Assembly: GCF_007004655.1 (NCBI RefSeq)
Contig: NZ_ML660098.1
Coordinates: 124,001-188,000, forward strand
DNA length: 64,000 bases
Source: Exilibacterium tricleocarpae
Lineage (GTDB): Bacteria > Pseudomonadota > Gammaproteobacteria > Pseudomonadales > Cellvibrionaceae
Direction of reading: 5' to 3'
In this document: positions 20,586 through 29,369 of the stretch, one piece after another
Layout of the letters: each line of letters opens with the position of its first letter
Position numbering within the stretch: the first letter of the stretch is position 1
Notes under the pieces: generated by a model
What the model was told of the DNA's origin: nothing
Seen by the model: only the letters and a program-made list of their open reading frames with translations
Databases searched by the model: none
Translations under genes and position numbers: made by a program

Positions 20586-20948
20586 CTACTCAGGAATTGG
20601 CAGACCATGCTGCCTAAGGAAAGTTAATTTGTCCCAATAACCTCTTTGAAAGCATATTTTCCCCTCTTTGATATGAAAAAAACCGCAGCCGCGTAAACCC
20701 AGAGGGTCTTTCCATTCAAGTATCGCCCATTCACCGTCTTCGAAAATGTTTTCTACAATACAGGTCATTTCCGCCGCTGCAAACTCCTGTCGAAACTTCC
20801 GGCGGATTGCATCACGACCTTTTACCTTGCCTTCTGCTACCTGGTGATTAGCAGCATCTTCGCTGTAATAGTTGGCGAGGCTGTCGGCATCAGCGCGGTT
20901 AAACGCCTCCACCCATGCGGCCACTACATCTCTCGGATTTATGTTCAA
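20586..20948 (-). CDS. SnoaL-like / NTF2-fold protein
   Basis: This 120-residue protein has the NTF2-like pattern: an N-terminal helix VVAAWVEAFNRADADSLANYY, then YSEDAANHQ, and paired strands such as WAILEWKDPLGLRGCGFFHI. Many such proteins are isomerases, hydrolases or ligand carriers; the substrate cannot be inferred. It has no signal peptide. Confidence 0.8.
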   Translation of the reverse strand: MNINPRDVVAAWVEAFNRADADSLANYYSEDAANHQVAEGKVKGRDAIRRKFRQEFAAAEMTCIVENIFEDGEWAILEWKDPLGLRGCGFFHIKEGKICFQRGYWDKLTFLRQHGLPIPE

Positions 20949-20985
20949 ATTCTTTTACCTCTGGCAAAGAGCCATTGTCTGCGAT

Positions 20986-21275
20986 TTAACGACCCACCCT
21001 AACCGTTGAATGGTAGCCTGGCAACGGGTGGAAACTTAGCGTCCCGGGGATAAAGTTGCACAGATGTTCTGGTTGAGGAATAATTGACTCGGCTGTAGCG
21101 GCCCCTAAAAATAGTTTCGCATCGGTGTTATTACGCGCTAGAAAGCAATTAACTTTACGAACTAAATCTCTTACATTATAGAACGACCTCCGGTGTACAC
21201 TCTGCTGGATGATTACATCAAATCGACGCTCAATTTGATTCAACCAGAGGGAGCATGTTGGAACAAACTTAACAG
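20986..21275 (-). pseudogene. IS630-family transposase, decayed C-terminal fragment
   Basis: Read leftward from about 21275, the frame gives a C-terminal IS630-type end: the FVPTCSLWLNQIERRF stretch corresponds to the family's FTPTxASWLNQxERFF, and FYNVRDLVRKVNCFLARNN then ATAESII follow as expected. The catalytic N-terminal part is missing and there is no start near the break. This is a relic; the upstream boundary touches the start of the next gene. Confidence 0.8.
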
Positions 21276-21287
21276 TAGGGTGTAGTG

Positions 21288-21638
21288 ATGACGATCAGTA
21301 TATTGCCAATATTGCTTTTATCTGTGGTATTTTCATCTGTAGCTCATGGGGCTAACTATTATAACCAGCCGGCTTCAGGGACAGTAAAAAGTATCGTGGT
21401 TAACAGCCCCTTTCCATCCAGTCGAAACATTATCGTCGAAATCAAGGATTCAAGTGGAACACTAACCCTTTGCGGTGGCAGCGCCGATTCCGGGTATATT
21501 AACAAATCTGACAACCCCGATACTTTTAACGCTTTGTTAAGCGTACTCTTATCTGCCAAGGTAACTCAAAACACCGTATCGGTACTCACTGCAGATGGGA
21601 GCGAGGGCTGCAGAATAGATCGAGTGGAACTAAAATAG
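21288..21638 (+). CDS. Small secreted protein of unknown function
   Basis: This 116-residue protein has a clear signal peptide (about 1-22, ending AHG). The mature part is small and beta-rich, with two cysteines (in TLCGGSA and EGCRID) that could form a disulfide. I do not recognise the family. Start could be ATG 21288 or GTG 21285. It abuts the IS630 relic, so it may have been acquired or disturbed by it. Confidence 0.6.
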   Translation: MTISILPILLLSVVFSSVAHGANYYNQPASGTVKSIVVNSPFPSSRNIIVEIKDSSGTLTLCGGSADSGYINKSDNPDTFNALLSVLLSAKVTQNTVSVLTADGSEGCRIDRVELK

Positions 21639-21779
21639 CTGAACACATACCATTCAAAAGGGCTCAGAGCCTAAAAAGACTTTTTCAAAAACCTGCCCGG
21701 ACTTTGATACCTACTATCAACACGATGACAGTGCCGGCAAACCCAATGCCACAGGCAGGCAACGCCTTGCCTACCAGAC

Positions 21780-22007
21780 TCAACCCAAAGACAAAAACAC
21801 CAGCACCCAACCGACCACCGCCAGCAGTATGGCCTCCCTGGTTTTTTCCCAGACGAAAAGTGCGTAGAGATAAGACAGGGGCGGCAGAAACAGCGTACTC
21901 AGCCCCCAGGCATAATCTTCCTTGAAAGATTCAATCAACAATAAGACCCAGCTTGCAGCCAGCAGGATCACACCAAACACCCAGAATGTGGCAGAGAGCG
22001 GCTCCAT
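21780..22007 (-). CDS. Small inner-membrane protein
   Basis: This 75-residue protein has about three hydrophobic helices (about 7-25, 33-51, 57-74) with few charges. A GGGGGA ribosome site precedes ATG 22007. The pattern resembles small membrane proteins often annotated as hypothetical; no function is implied. Confidence 0.6.
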   Translation of the reverse strand: MEPLSATFWVFGVILLAASWVLLLIESFKEDYAWGLSTLFLPPLSYLYALFVWEKTREAILLAVVGWVLVFLSLG

Positions 22008-22076
22008 TGAATTCCCCCGTTTTAATCGATATGAACATTATTGTAACCGGGGTACCGGCAACCCCGGGCAACTGAG

Positions 22077-22321
22077 ATGGCACTACCTTAAGCGTATATG
22101 CGCAGTTTATCGGCCCCCACACCATCCCTATCGATCTTGATTAAGAATATCGGAGGTAGGTTTGCCGCTGGGTGAGGCTTTCAGAAACTCTCGGCAGCAG
22201 GGATGCTGCCGGGAAGTCCCCAGGGACGGGTTTATCGAGGGGACGCCTAGTCCGTGTTTCTGAAAGCCTCACCCAGCGGTAAACCGGTCAATTAGCACAC
22301 TTTTGCTTGAGGCAGTGCCAT
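22077..22321. repeat. Palindromic intergenic element, copy C (forward core)
   Basis: A complete 245-bp copy with outer termini ATGGCACTACCTTAAG and GTGCCAT. Inner arms are 22159-22188 and 22256-22285, with one mismatch. The core hairpin at 22192-22211 reads CGGCAGCAGGGATGCTGCCG: both sides of one pair changed relative to copy A (A-T to G-C). Confidence 0.9.
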
Positions 22322-22411
22322 CCCGGACGACTGAATCATACACAGTTTCCGGGTCGATACCAGCCCCCGCCTGGTTATCCGTACCCACTGCCGGCGCCCG
22401 CCAGCCCACCG

Positions 22412-22849
22412 CTAAGCCGACAGCATAAACGTCACCGGCCCGTCGTTGGTCAGCGAGACCTGCATATCCGCGGCAAACACCCCCGTGGCCACGGTTGCAT
22501 GGCGCGCGCGCAGCCGCTCGACAAAATACCCGTACAGGCGTTCGGCATCGGCGGGCGCACCGGCGGCGGTAAAACTCGGGCGCAGTCCCTTGCGGGTATC
22601 GGCCACCAGGGTAAACTGCGACACCACCAGCACGCCGCCGCCGATATCGCTGACACTCAGGTTCATCTTGCCGGCCGCATCGCTAAACACCCGGTAGGCC
22701 AGCACCTTGTCGGCCAACTTGTCGGCAACCGCTTCGCCGTCACCTTGCTCCACCCCCAGGAACAACAGCAAACCGCGCTCAATGGCACCGACACAATCGC
22801 CCGCCACCTCGACCCGGGCGCTGGAAACCCGCTGGATCAATCCTTTCAC
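22412..22849 (-). CDS. dtd: D-aminoacyl-tRNA deacylase
   Basis: This 145-residue enzyme hydrolyses D-amino acids from mischarged tRNA. It has [15 protein letters not shown] at the start, the SQFTL motif (about 78-82), and the C-terminal NDGPVTFML with its cis-Gly-Pro region. It is 15 bp downstream of the proline iminopeptidase gene and probably co-transcribed with it. Confidence 0.96.
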   Translation of the reverse strand: MKGLIQRVSSARVEVAGDCVGAIERGLLLFLGVEQGDGEAVADKLADKVLAYRVFSDAAGKMNLSVSDIGGGVLVVSQFTLVADTRKGLRPSFTAAGAPADAERLYGYFVERLRARHATVATGVFAADMQVSLTNDGPVTFMLSA

Positions 22850-22864
22850 GCCTGCCGCGCCGAC

Positions 22865-23842
22865 CTAGGCCCCGGCGCCGGTGGGATAGTCACCCTCGAA
22901 ACGCTTGGCCATATCGCGGGTGGCCCGAATCAGGGCATCCACAATACCCGGCTCCCGCGAGGCATGGCCGGCATCGCGGATAATATGCAATTCGGAGTCG
23001 TGCCAGCGGCGGTGCAGCTCGAACGCATTGTCCAGCGAACAAACCATATCGTAGCGCCCGTGAACGATAATGCCGGGTATACCCTCAAGACTCGCCACGT
23101 TGCCCATAATCTGATCGGGCTGCAGAAAGCCGCTGTTGACAAAGTAATGGGCTTCAATGCGCGCCAGCGCCATGGCCATATGCGGATCGGAGAACGACTC
23201 CACGACATCGTGGCTGGGCCGCAGGGTAGCGCAGTGCCCCTCCCACAGGGACCAGGCCTTGGCGGCTGCCATCTTCGCCAGCTCATTGGTACCGGTCAAG
23301 CGCTTGTAATAAGCCCCCAACAGGTCCTCGCGCTCGACCGCCGGAATCGGATACACAAAATCCTCCCAGTAATCGGGAAAGATGCGGCTGGCACCGTCCT
23401 GGTAAAACCAGGTGATATCCCGCTCGCGGCACAAAAACACGCCGCGCAGAATCAGCCCCAGCACCCGCTCGGGATAGGTCTCGGCGTAGACCAGGCTGAG
23501 CGTGGAACCCCAGGAGCCGCCAAACAAAATCCATTTGTCGATGGCCAGGTGTTCGCGGATCTGCTCAATATCGCTGACCAGATTGGCTGTGGTATTGCCC
23601 TTGAGTTCGGCATGGGGAGTGGACTTGCCGGAGCCGCGCTGGTCGAACAGGATAATGTGGTAGCGCTGCGGATCAAAAAAACACCGGTCCTGGCGACTGC
23701 AGCCGGCACCCGGTCCGCCGTGGACGAACAGCACCGGAATCCCCTCCGGATTGCCCGACTCTTCCACATAGATTTCGTGGATGTCATCTACCTTAACTCG
23801 TTGCGTTTTGTAGGGTTTGATATCCGGATAGAGGATCAACAT
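22865..23842 (-). CDS. pip: Proline iminopeptidase
   Basis: This 325-residue alpha/beta-hydrolase of peptidase family S33 releases N-terminal proline from peptides. HGGPGAG (about 39-45) is the oxyanion region, GGSWGSTLSL (about 109) carries the nucleophile Ser, and the catalytic His lies in DAGHASREPG near the C-terminus. ATG 23842 is chosen because it gives the family N-terminus LYPDIKPYKTQ and has a GGGAG site; the frame is open further upstream but that part is not family-like. Cytoplasmic. Confidence 0.94.
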   Translation of the reverse strand: MLILYPDIKPYKTQRVKVDDIHEIYVEESGNPEGIPVLFVHGGPGAGCSRQDRCFFDPQRYHIILFDQRGSGKSTPHAELKGNTTANLVSDIEQIREHLAIDKWILFGGSWGSTLSLVYAETYPERVLGLILRGVFLCRERDITWFYQDGASRIFPDYWEDFVYPIPAVEREDLLGAYYKRLTGTNELAKMAAAKAWSLWEGHCATLRPSHDVVESFSDPHMAMALARIEAHYFVNSGFLQPDQIMGNVASLEGIPGIIVHGRYDMVCSLDNAFELHRRWHDSELHIIRDAGHASREPGIVDALIRATRDMAKRFEGDYPTGAGA

Positions 23843-24068
23843 ACTGCGGCTCCCTGGTGCCCTGGTTGTAGTAATCTGGTTGCGGTTATTGATTCGACTG
23901 TGGCCTGACCCTAACCCAACTCTCGCGGTACTGAGACTCGACGCGACCATAAGGCTACTGACACCACGCTGTCAGCAGGCATCGCTTATGATCTCAATAG
24001 CCGTTGAAAAACGCCACCCCCATCTGCGCCATAACGGCGTACCATCCCCAAAAAGGAATAAAAAAACC

Positions 24069-24416
24069 ATGAGCAAAGCCATTGTCAGTATCTATACCTT
24101 TCATTTACGGCCAGGCTCTCGCGTTGAGGATTTTATCGCCGCGAGCGCAGCCGTGCAGAAATTTCTGGAACAACAGGAGGGCTTCCAGTACCGCTCGCTG
24201 GGCCGCCAGTTGGACAACCCGAGTGTCTGGGTCGACGTGGTGTACTGGCGCGACGGCGCGGCGACGCAGATAGCCGACAGTGCCTTTATGGAAAACCCGG
24301 CCTGCCAGACTTATATGAACCTGCTGGATGAGAGCACCGTAATAAATCGCAAGTGCGAAGTCGAACTGGCCTCCTGCAGTGCCGGCATCCCCGCCGGGGC
24401 CGCCTCGGCGGCATAG
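24069..24416 (+). CDS. Antibiotic-biosynthesis-monooxygenase-like (ABM) fold protein
   Basis: This 115-residue protein has the dimeric ferredoxin-like ABM pattern with an early IYTFHLRPGSRVEDF strand-helix and EQQEGFQYRSLGRQL. ABM proteins include heme oxygenases and quinol monooxygenases, but the catalytic residues are not clear here. It stands alone between the divergent pip gene and a WYL regulator. Confidence 0.7.
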   Translation: MSKAIVSIYTFHLRPGSRVEDFIAASAAVQKFLEQQEGFQYRSLGRQLDNPSVWVDVVYWRDGAATQIADSAFMENPACQTYMNLLDESTVINRKCEVELASCSAGIPAGAASAA

Positions 24417-24542
24417 GTGACATCCGCCGCAGCTGCCACCGGCCACACCGGAGACGGGGCTATGCTGGACAGCCCCGCTCTTTATGCCTAGAGTTGACAG
24501 GCTGCGGCGTCTAACCTCAAGCCCCTTCTAATTCGTCTAATC

Positions 24543-25235
24543 ATGCGCAGAGCCGACCGCCTCTTTCAAATCCTTAACCTGTTGCGCAATCGCCGTACCG
24601 TGATTACCGCTCAGCAATTAGCCGGCTGCCTGGAAGTCTCGGAGCGGACCATCTACCGCGATATTCAGGCGCTTAGTCTGTCCGGCGTGCCGGTCGAGGG
24701 CGAGGCGGGGGTGGGTTACCGCTTACAGCGGCACTTCGACCTGCCGCCGCTGATGTTCGAGGGCCACGAGGTGGAGTCGCTACTGCTCGGCGCCCGCATG
24801 GTGCAGGCCTGGAGCGACCGGCAACTGGCCGCCGCGGCGACTTCCGCCATGCACAAAATCCTGGCGGTGGTGCCCGACCACCTGCGCCACAGCGACGATG
24901 AGCTGCCGCTGGTGGTGCCGGACTTTCATATCGACCCGGAACACCTCGCGTTCAGCGAGGAGATTCGCGCGGCGATTCGCCAGCGACAGGTCTTGTCCAT
25001 CGGCTACCAGCGTATCGACGGCGAGCAGTCCCAGCGCGCGATAGAACCGCTGGGCCTGTTTTTCTGGGGGCTGACCTGGACAGTGCTGGCCTGGTGCCAG
25101 TTGCGGCAGGGATACCGCACCTTTCGCCTGGACCGCATTTTATCCTTGATCGACACCGGGCAGCATTTCACGCTCAACGACCACAAGAGTCTCAACCACT
25201 ATCTGAACCTGATGAAGGACTGCAATGACGAATAA
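24543..25235 (+). CDS. YafY-type HTH/WYL-domain transcriptional regulator
   Basis: The 230-residue protein has an N-terminal DeoR-type winged helix (about 1-60, with SERTIYRDIQALS) and a C-terminal WYL-type ligand domain (about 135-215). It may respond to DNA damage or a nucleotide ligand; the downstream tag gene, overlapping by 11 bp, makes a link to DNA repair plausible but unproven. Confidence 0.88.
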   Translation: MRRADRLFQILNLLRNRRTVITAQQLAGCLEVSERTIYRDIQALSLSGVPVEGEAGVGYRLQRHFDLPPLMFEGHEVESLLLGARMVQAWSDRQLAAAATSAMHKILAVVPDHLRHSDDELPLVVPDFHIDPEHLAFSEEIRAAIRQRQVLSIGYQRIDGEQSQRAIEPLGLFFWGLTWTVLAWCQLRQGYRTFRLDRILSLIDTGQHFTLNDHKSLNHYLNLMKDCNDE

Positions 25236-25809
25236 ACCTGTAACGCGCTGCGAGTGGTGCGCCGACGACCCGCTCTACCAGGCCTATCACGATGACGAGT
25301 GGGGCGTGCCCACCCGCGACGACCAGACGCTGTTTGAATTCTTACTGCTCGAGGGGGCCCAGGCCGGCCTCTCCTGGATCACTATTTTGCGCAAACGCGA
25401 GGGCTATCGCCGGGCCTATGACAACTTCAACGCCGAACGTATGGCCCGCTACAGTGACAAAAAAATTGAACGACTGCTCCAAAACCCCGATATCGTCCGC
25501 AACCGGCTAAAAGTGATGAGCGCGGTGCAGAATGCCCGCGCCTATCTCGATATACTGGCAACTCGGGGCAGTTTCAGCGATTTCCTCTGGGAATTCGTCG
25601 ACGGCAAGCCGGTACAAAACCGCTGGAAAACCCTGGCGGATATCCCCTCCAGCACCGAGGTTTCCGATGCTATGAGCAAGCAGCTGAAAAAACTGGGCTT
25701 TAATTTTGTCGGCAGCACTATCTGCTACGCCTTTATGCAGGCCACCGGTATGGTCAACGACCATACCACCAGTTGCCACCGTTATCGCCAGTGTAAGGCC
25801 CTGGCATGA
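25225..25809 (+). CDS. tag: DNA-3-methyladenine glycosylase I
   Basis: This 194-residue enzyme removes 3-methyladenine from DNA. The start MTNKPVTRCEWCADDPLYQAYH contains the two N-terminal zinc-site cysteines; LSWITILRKREGYRRAY and the C-terminal His and Cys (DHTTSCHR) are typical. It overlaps the WYL regulator upstream and the lipoprotein downstream, so the three form one transcript. Confidence 0.95.
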   Translation: MTNKPVTRCEWCADDPLYQAYHDDEWGVPTRDDQTLFEFLLLEGAQAGLSWITILRKREGYRRAYDNFNAERMARYSDKKIERLLQNPDIVRNRLKVMSAVQNARAYLDILATRGSFSDFLWEFVDGKPVQNRWKTLADIPSSTEVSDAMSKQLKKLGFNFVGSTICYAFMQATGMVNDHTTSCHRYRQCKALA

Positions 25810-26243
25810 GGCGGCGCCTGGTGAAGTGTCGGCTCCTGGCACTGCTGGCAATGCTGCTGCTCAGCGCCTGCGAGCGCGGCAGTGACGAGCAGCAAATCCG
25901 GGCCGCGGTGGCCGAACTTACAGCGAGCATCGAAGCGTTTGACGCCGGTGATCTGGAACGGCAACTGCACCCGGACTTCGCCGCCAACCGCAAGATGACA
26001 CGGCAGGAAGCCAAACGCCTGCTGCTGTTTTACCGCCTGCGCCAGCAGGCGGTCAGCGTCAAGGTGCCGAGCCTTGAAGTGATCCTGGACCCGGTCTACA
26101 CCGACCGCGCCACCACCCGCGCCAGCGCCCTGCTCACCAGTAGCGACGGCCTGATACCCGATGAGGGCCGCTTTATCACTGCCACCGGCCGCTGGTTGAA
26201 AGAGGACGACCGGTGGCTGCTGCAGCAACTCGACTGGGAATAA
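25806..26243 (+). CDS. Small lipoprotein, NTF2-like
   Basis: A lipobox LLSAC places the lipidated Cys near residue 22. The mature part (about 120 residues) has the helix-strand pattern of nuclear-transport-factor-2-like domains (QQIRAAVAELTASIEAFDAGDLERQL). Its ATG overlaps the TGA of tag. Function unknown; a periplasmic or outer-membrane location is implied. Confidence 0.75.
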   Translation: MRRRLVKCRLLALLAMLLLSACERGSDEQQIRAAVAELTASIEAFDAGDLERQLHPDFAANRKMTRQEAKRLLLFYRLRQQAVSVKVPSLEVILDPVYTDRATTRASALLTSSDGLIPDEGRFITATGRWLKEDDRWLLQQLDWE

Positions 26244-26442
26244 CCCACTTTCAATACCCCCGCTATAGCGGATTTCGTCTCCCGCCCCGTTACTACGTCT
26301 GAACCAAGCGCGACCGTACAACGCGCGACTGAGCAAAGCGGCCGCGCCCTGCCCGGCGGCCGCGCAGTCTGTTAAAGCCACTACAAGACCCAGTCGTACA
26401 CAAGACCAAGTTACGACACGACGAGAGATAGAAGGGAACACC

Positions 26443-28908
26443 ATGAAAAAGACGCTGTTTTCGCTAACCCCCTTTTCATTAATCCGCTTTCCATTAACCC
26501 CGTTGGCCCTGGCCCTGAGCACCCTCGCGCCACAGGGCGTGTTCGCTCAGGACGATGATGCGCTGATCGAGGAGATTATCACCGTCGGCACCCGCACCCC
26601 GGGCCGCACGGCGACCGAAAGCCCGGTCCCGGTTGATGTGTTGCCGCAGGAGGCCATTCTCAACTCGGGCGCCGTCGACACCGCCGATATGCTGCGCAAG
26701 CTGGCACCGTCGTTCAACATGAACAACACCACCACCTCCGACGGCCAGGACCTGATGCGCCCGGCGACCCTGAGGAGCCTGGGCCCGGACCAGGTGCTGG
26801 TGCTGGTCAACGGCAAGCGCCGCCACCAGCAGGCACTGGTGGCCGTGCAGGAGAATGTCGGCCGCGGCTCGGCCGGCACCGATCTCAGCTCCATTCCCCT
26901 GAGCGCCATCGAGCGGGTGGAAATCCTGCGTGACGGGGCCGCCGCCCAGTACGGTTCGGACGCCATTGCCGGGGTTATCAACCTGGTGTTGAAGGAGAGT
27001 CCCGGCGGCAATGCCTGGTCCCAGTACCGGACCACCTCTGAGGGCGACGGGGACACCTTGAAAGCGGGCGTTCACTACGGTTTTGACCTGGGCGATGCCG
27101 GGTCTTTGAATATCACCTACGAGTTTGTCGACCAGGACTCGCTCAACCGCGCGGCCGCCACCGATTGGCTCGGCGCCAGCCCAGTGGTCGATCAGCTGTT
27201 GCTGGTCGGTGAAGCCGAGGTGGAGAGCGACTCACTGTGGGTCAACGGCAATTTCAAGGTCGGTGAGGCGGGAGAAATCTACGCCTTTGCGGGCTATACC
27301 CAAAAAGAGGGCGAGTCGCTGGGCTTTTTCCGCGGCCCCAATGACAACCGCGTCTGGTCGGCACTGTTTCCCAACGGCGTGACACCCGCCCTGGGCACCG
27401 AGTCTGAAGATACCTCGGTGACCGCCGGCTACCGCACCACGGTCGGCGACTGGGATATGGATTTCAGTCTCGCCTGGGGCGAAAACCGCTTCGAGTTCCG
27501 CAATCTGGAATCGCTCAATGCCAGTTACGGGCCGGACAGCCCAACCTCCGCCTACGACGGCGCCCTCGTTTTCGACCAGCTCACCTTTAATGCCGATGTT
27601 GTGCGCACGCTCGACGTCGCCTTTGCCGAAAGCGCCACCCTGGCCCTGGGCTTTGAGTACCGCGAAGACGGCTATCAAATGGAGGCCGGCGATCCCGTCT
27701 CCTACGATCGCGGCGACACCTGGTGCGGGGAAAACTCCACCACCGACACCAACGATCCCACCGATCCGGGCTGTGCCATCACCGCACCCGGCATGCAGGG
27801 ATTCCAGGGCTACCGGCCGGAGATGGAAATCGACACCAACCGCGACAATGTGTCACTGTACGCCGATACCGAATTGGCGATGACGGAAAAGCTCGATCTC
27901 GGACTGGCGCTGCGCTATGAGGATTATTCCGACTTCGGGGACTCCACCAACGGCAAGATTTCCGCCCGTTACGAGCTGACGCCGCAGTTGGCGGTGCGCG
28001 GTGCTTTTTCCACCGGTTTTCGCGCTCCCGGGGTGCAACAGCAATTTTTCACCCAGCGCTCCATTTCGCTGGAAAACGGCGTGCTCTCGGACCTGGTGGC
28101 ACTGCGACCCGACAGTGAACTGGCCGCCGAACTCGGCTTCGGCGCGCTCAAAGAAGAGACCTCGGAAAGCCTGAGCATCGGCCTGGTCTATAACGGCGAC
28201 CGCTGGACCAGCACCCTGGATATCTACCAAATCGATATCGACGACCGCATTGTCTACTCGGGCAATATCACCGCTGGGGTCAATGCCGATATCGCCGCCT
28301 TTTTTGCCGCCCACGATGCCGTCACCGGTGACGCGCAACTGGACGGGGTAGCCGGCGTTACCGTCTTCACCAATGCCATCAACACCGAAACCACGGGCAT
28401 GGACTGGGTCAATCAGTGGGATTTCGCACTGCCCAGCGGCAACAACCTGGTGCTGGAAGCCACTCTCCACCTGAACAATACCAAGGTAACTGATATCAAT
28501 ACCTCATCCAGCGTGGTCCCCGACGAGGTCGTCTTCAACGACAGTCTCGAACTGCTGTTGACCGATGGCCAGCCGCAACAGCGCGCCACCCTGGCGGCCA
28601 ATTACGATGGGGGAGACTGGGCGGTAACCAGCCGCCTCAGCTACTACGGGGAGGTCAGCACCTCCGCCTTCGGCAGCGAACCGCATACCTGGGGTGCCAA
28701 GTCGCTGGTGGACCTGACCGGCGTGTGGGATATCACCGACCGCTTTCGGCTCTCCGGCGGCATACTCAACCTGTTTGACGAGTTCCCCGATGAGTGGGGC
28801 GAGGAAGGCGGAGTTTTCCCGCAACTGGGTTTCCGGTACGGCTGGACCACGTTTCCGTTCTCACTGGCCGGGCGGGAGTACTATGTGCGCGCGACGTTGA
28901 ATTTCTAG
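26443..28908 (+). CDS. TonB-dependent outer-membrane receptor
   Basis: This 821-residue protein has a signal peptide (cut near residue 31), a plug domain (about 40-170, with AATLRSLGPDQVLVLVNGKRRH and RVEILRDGAAAQYGSDAIAG), and a long 22-stranded barrel ending in the canonical aromatic RATLNF. Substrate is not identifiable from sequence; there is no visible Fur box or siderophore gene next to it. A strong terminator follows. An acidic segment with two Cys (WCGENS...GCAI) near 430-450 is in a barrel loop. Confidence 0.92.
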   Translation: MKKTLFSLTPFSLIRFPLTPLALALSTLAPQGVFAQDDDALIEEIITVGTRTPGRTATESPVPVDVLPQEAILNSGAVDTADMLRKLAPSFNMNNTTTSDGQDLMRPATLRSLGPDQVLVLVNGKRRHQQALVAVQENVGRGSAGTDLSSIPLSAIERVEILRDGAAAQYGSDAIAGVINLVLKESPGGNAWSQYRTTSEGDGDTLKAGVHYGFDLGDAGSLNITYEFVDQDSLNRAAATDWLGASPVVDQLLLVGEAEVESDSLWVNGNFKVGEAGEIYAFAGYTQKEGESLGFFRGPNDNRVWSALFPNGVTPALGTESEDTSVTAGYRTTVGDWDMDFSLAWGENRFEFRNLESLNASYGPDSPTSAYDGALVFDQLTFNADVVRTLDVAFAESATLALGFEYREDGYQMEAGDPVSYDRGDTWCGENSTTDTNDPTDPGCAITAPGMQGFQGYRPEMEIDTNRDNVSLYADTELAMTEKLDLGLALRYEDYSDFGDSTNGKISARYELTPQLAVRGAFSTGFRAPGVQQQFFTQRSISLENGVLSDLVALRPDSELAAELGFGALKEETSESLSIGLVYNGDRWTSTLDIYQIDIDDRIVYSGNITAGVNADIAAFFAAHDAVTGDAQLDGVAGVTVFTNAINTETTGMDWVNQWDFALPSGNNLVLEATLHLNNTKVTDINTSSSVVPDEVVFNDSLELLLTDGQPQQRATLAANYDGGDWAVTSRLSYYGEVSTSAFGSEPHTWGAKSLVDLTGVWDITDRFRLSGGILNLFDEFPDEWGEEGGVFPQLGFRYGWTTFPFSLAGREYYVRATLNF

Positions 28909-28939
28909 ACGCTTCTAACGCCTGACACAACAGGTCACA

Positions 28940-28970
28940 GCCCTCTCCAGGTTTCTGGGGAGGGCTTTTG
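28940..28970 (+). terminator. Intrinsic terminator of the TonB receptor gene
   Basis: A stem pairing GCCCTCTCC with GGGGAGGGC (one G-T pair, 7-nt loop) followed by TTTT, 31 bp past the stop codon. Confidence 0.85.
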
Positions 28971-29029
28971 CGTTAGGCCAAGTGTGCAAATACTGAGGAA
29001 ATAACCTCGATTGCGGTATCCGGTGACCG

Positions 29030-29278
29030 AGTTGCGTTATATTTACACCATCGCCACCCGGTTGCATGGACCTCGATAAAGCGTACTGAGAGTAGGTCTG
29101 GCTGTGGCTGAAGCCTTCAGAAACTCTCGACAGCAGGGATGCTGTCGGGACCAACAGTAGGCGCTTTAGGCGAGTCCCCAGGGACGGGTTTATCGAGGGG
29201 ACGCCTAGTCCGTGTTTCTGAAGGCTTCAGCCACAGCCAGACCGGTCAATTAGCACATATTTGCTTAAGGTAGTGGCA
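29030..29278. repeat. Palindromic intergenic element, copy D (forward core)
   Basis: Arms 29095-29124 and 29214-29243 form a perfect 30-bp inverted repeat. The core hairpin is unchanged from copy A. The right outer end (GTGCTAATTGACCGG type, complement) is clear; the left outer end is degraded, so 29030 is approximate. It ends within 10 bp of a possible GTG start of the kinase gene downstream. Confidence 0.88.
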
Positions 29279-29369
29279 ATCGAGTGTGGCGACTACGGCC
29301 GGCAACTGTGGCCAAAAGTTACGCCTGGCACCCACGCCCGGCCTAGACTCCCAACAGCGAGCCCGCAGA

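Noticed and set aside
22307-23908. A 533-codon open frame spanning dtd and pip on the opposite strand
   Set aside because: Both dtd and pip have clear catalytic motifs on the minus strand; the long frame is a GC-rich shadow.
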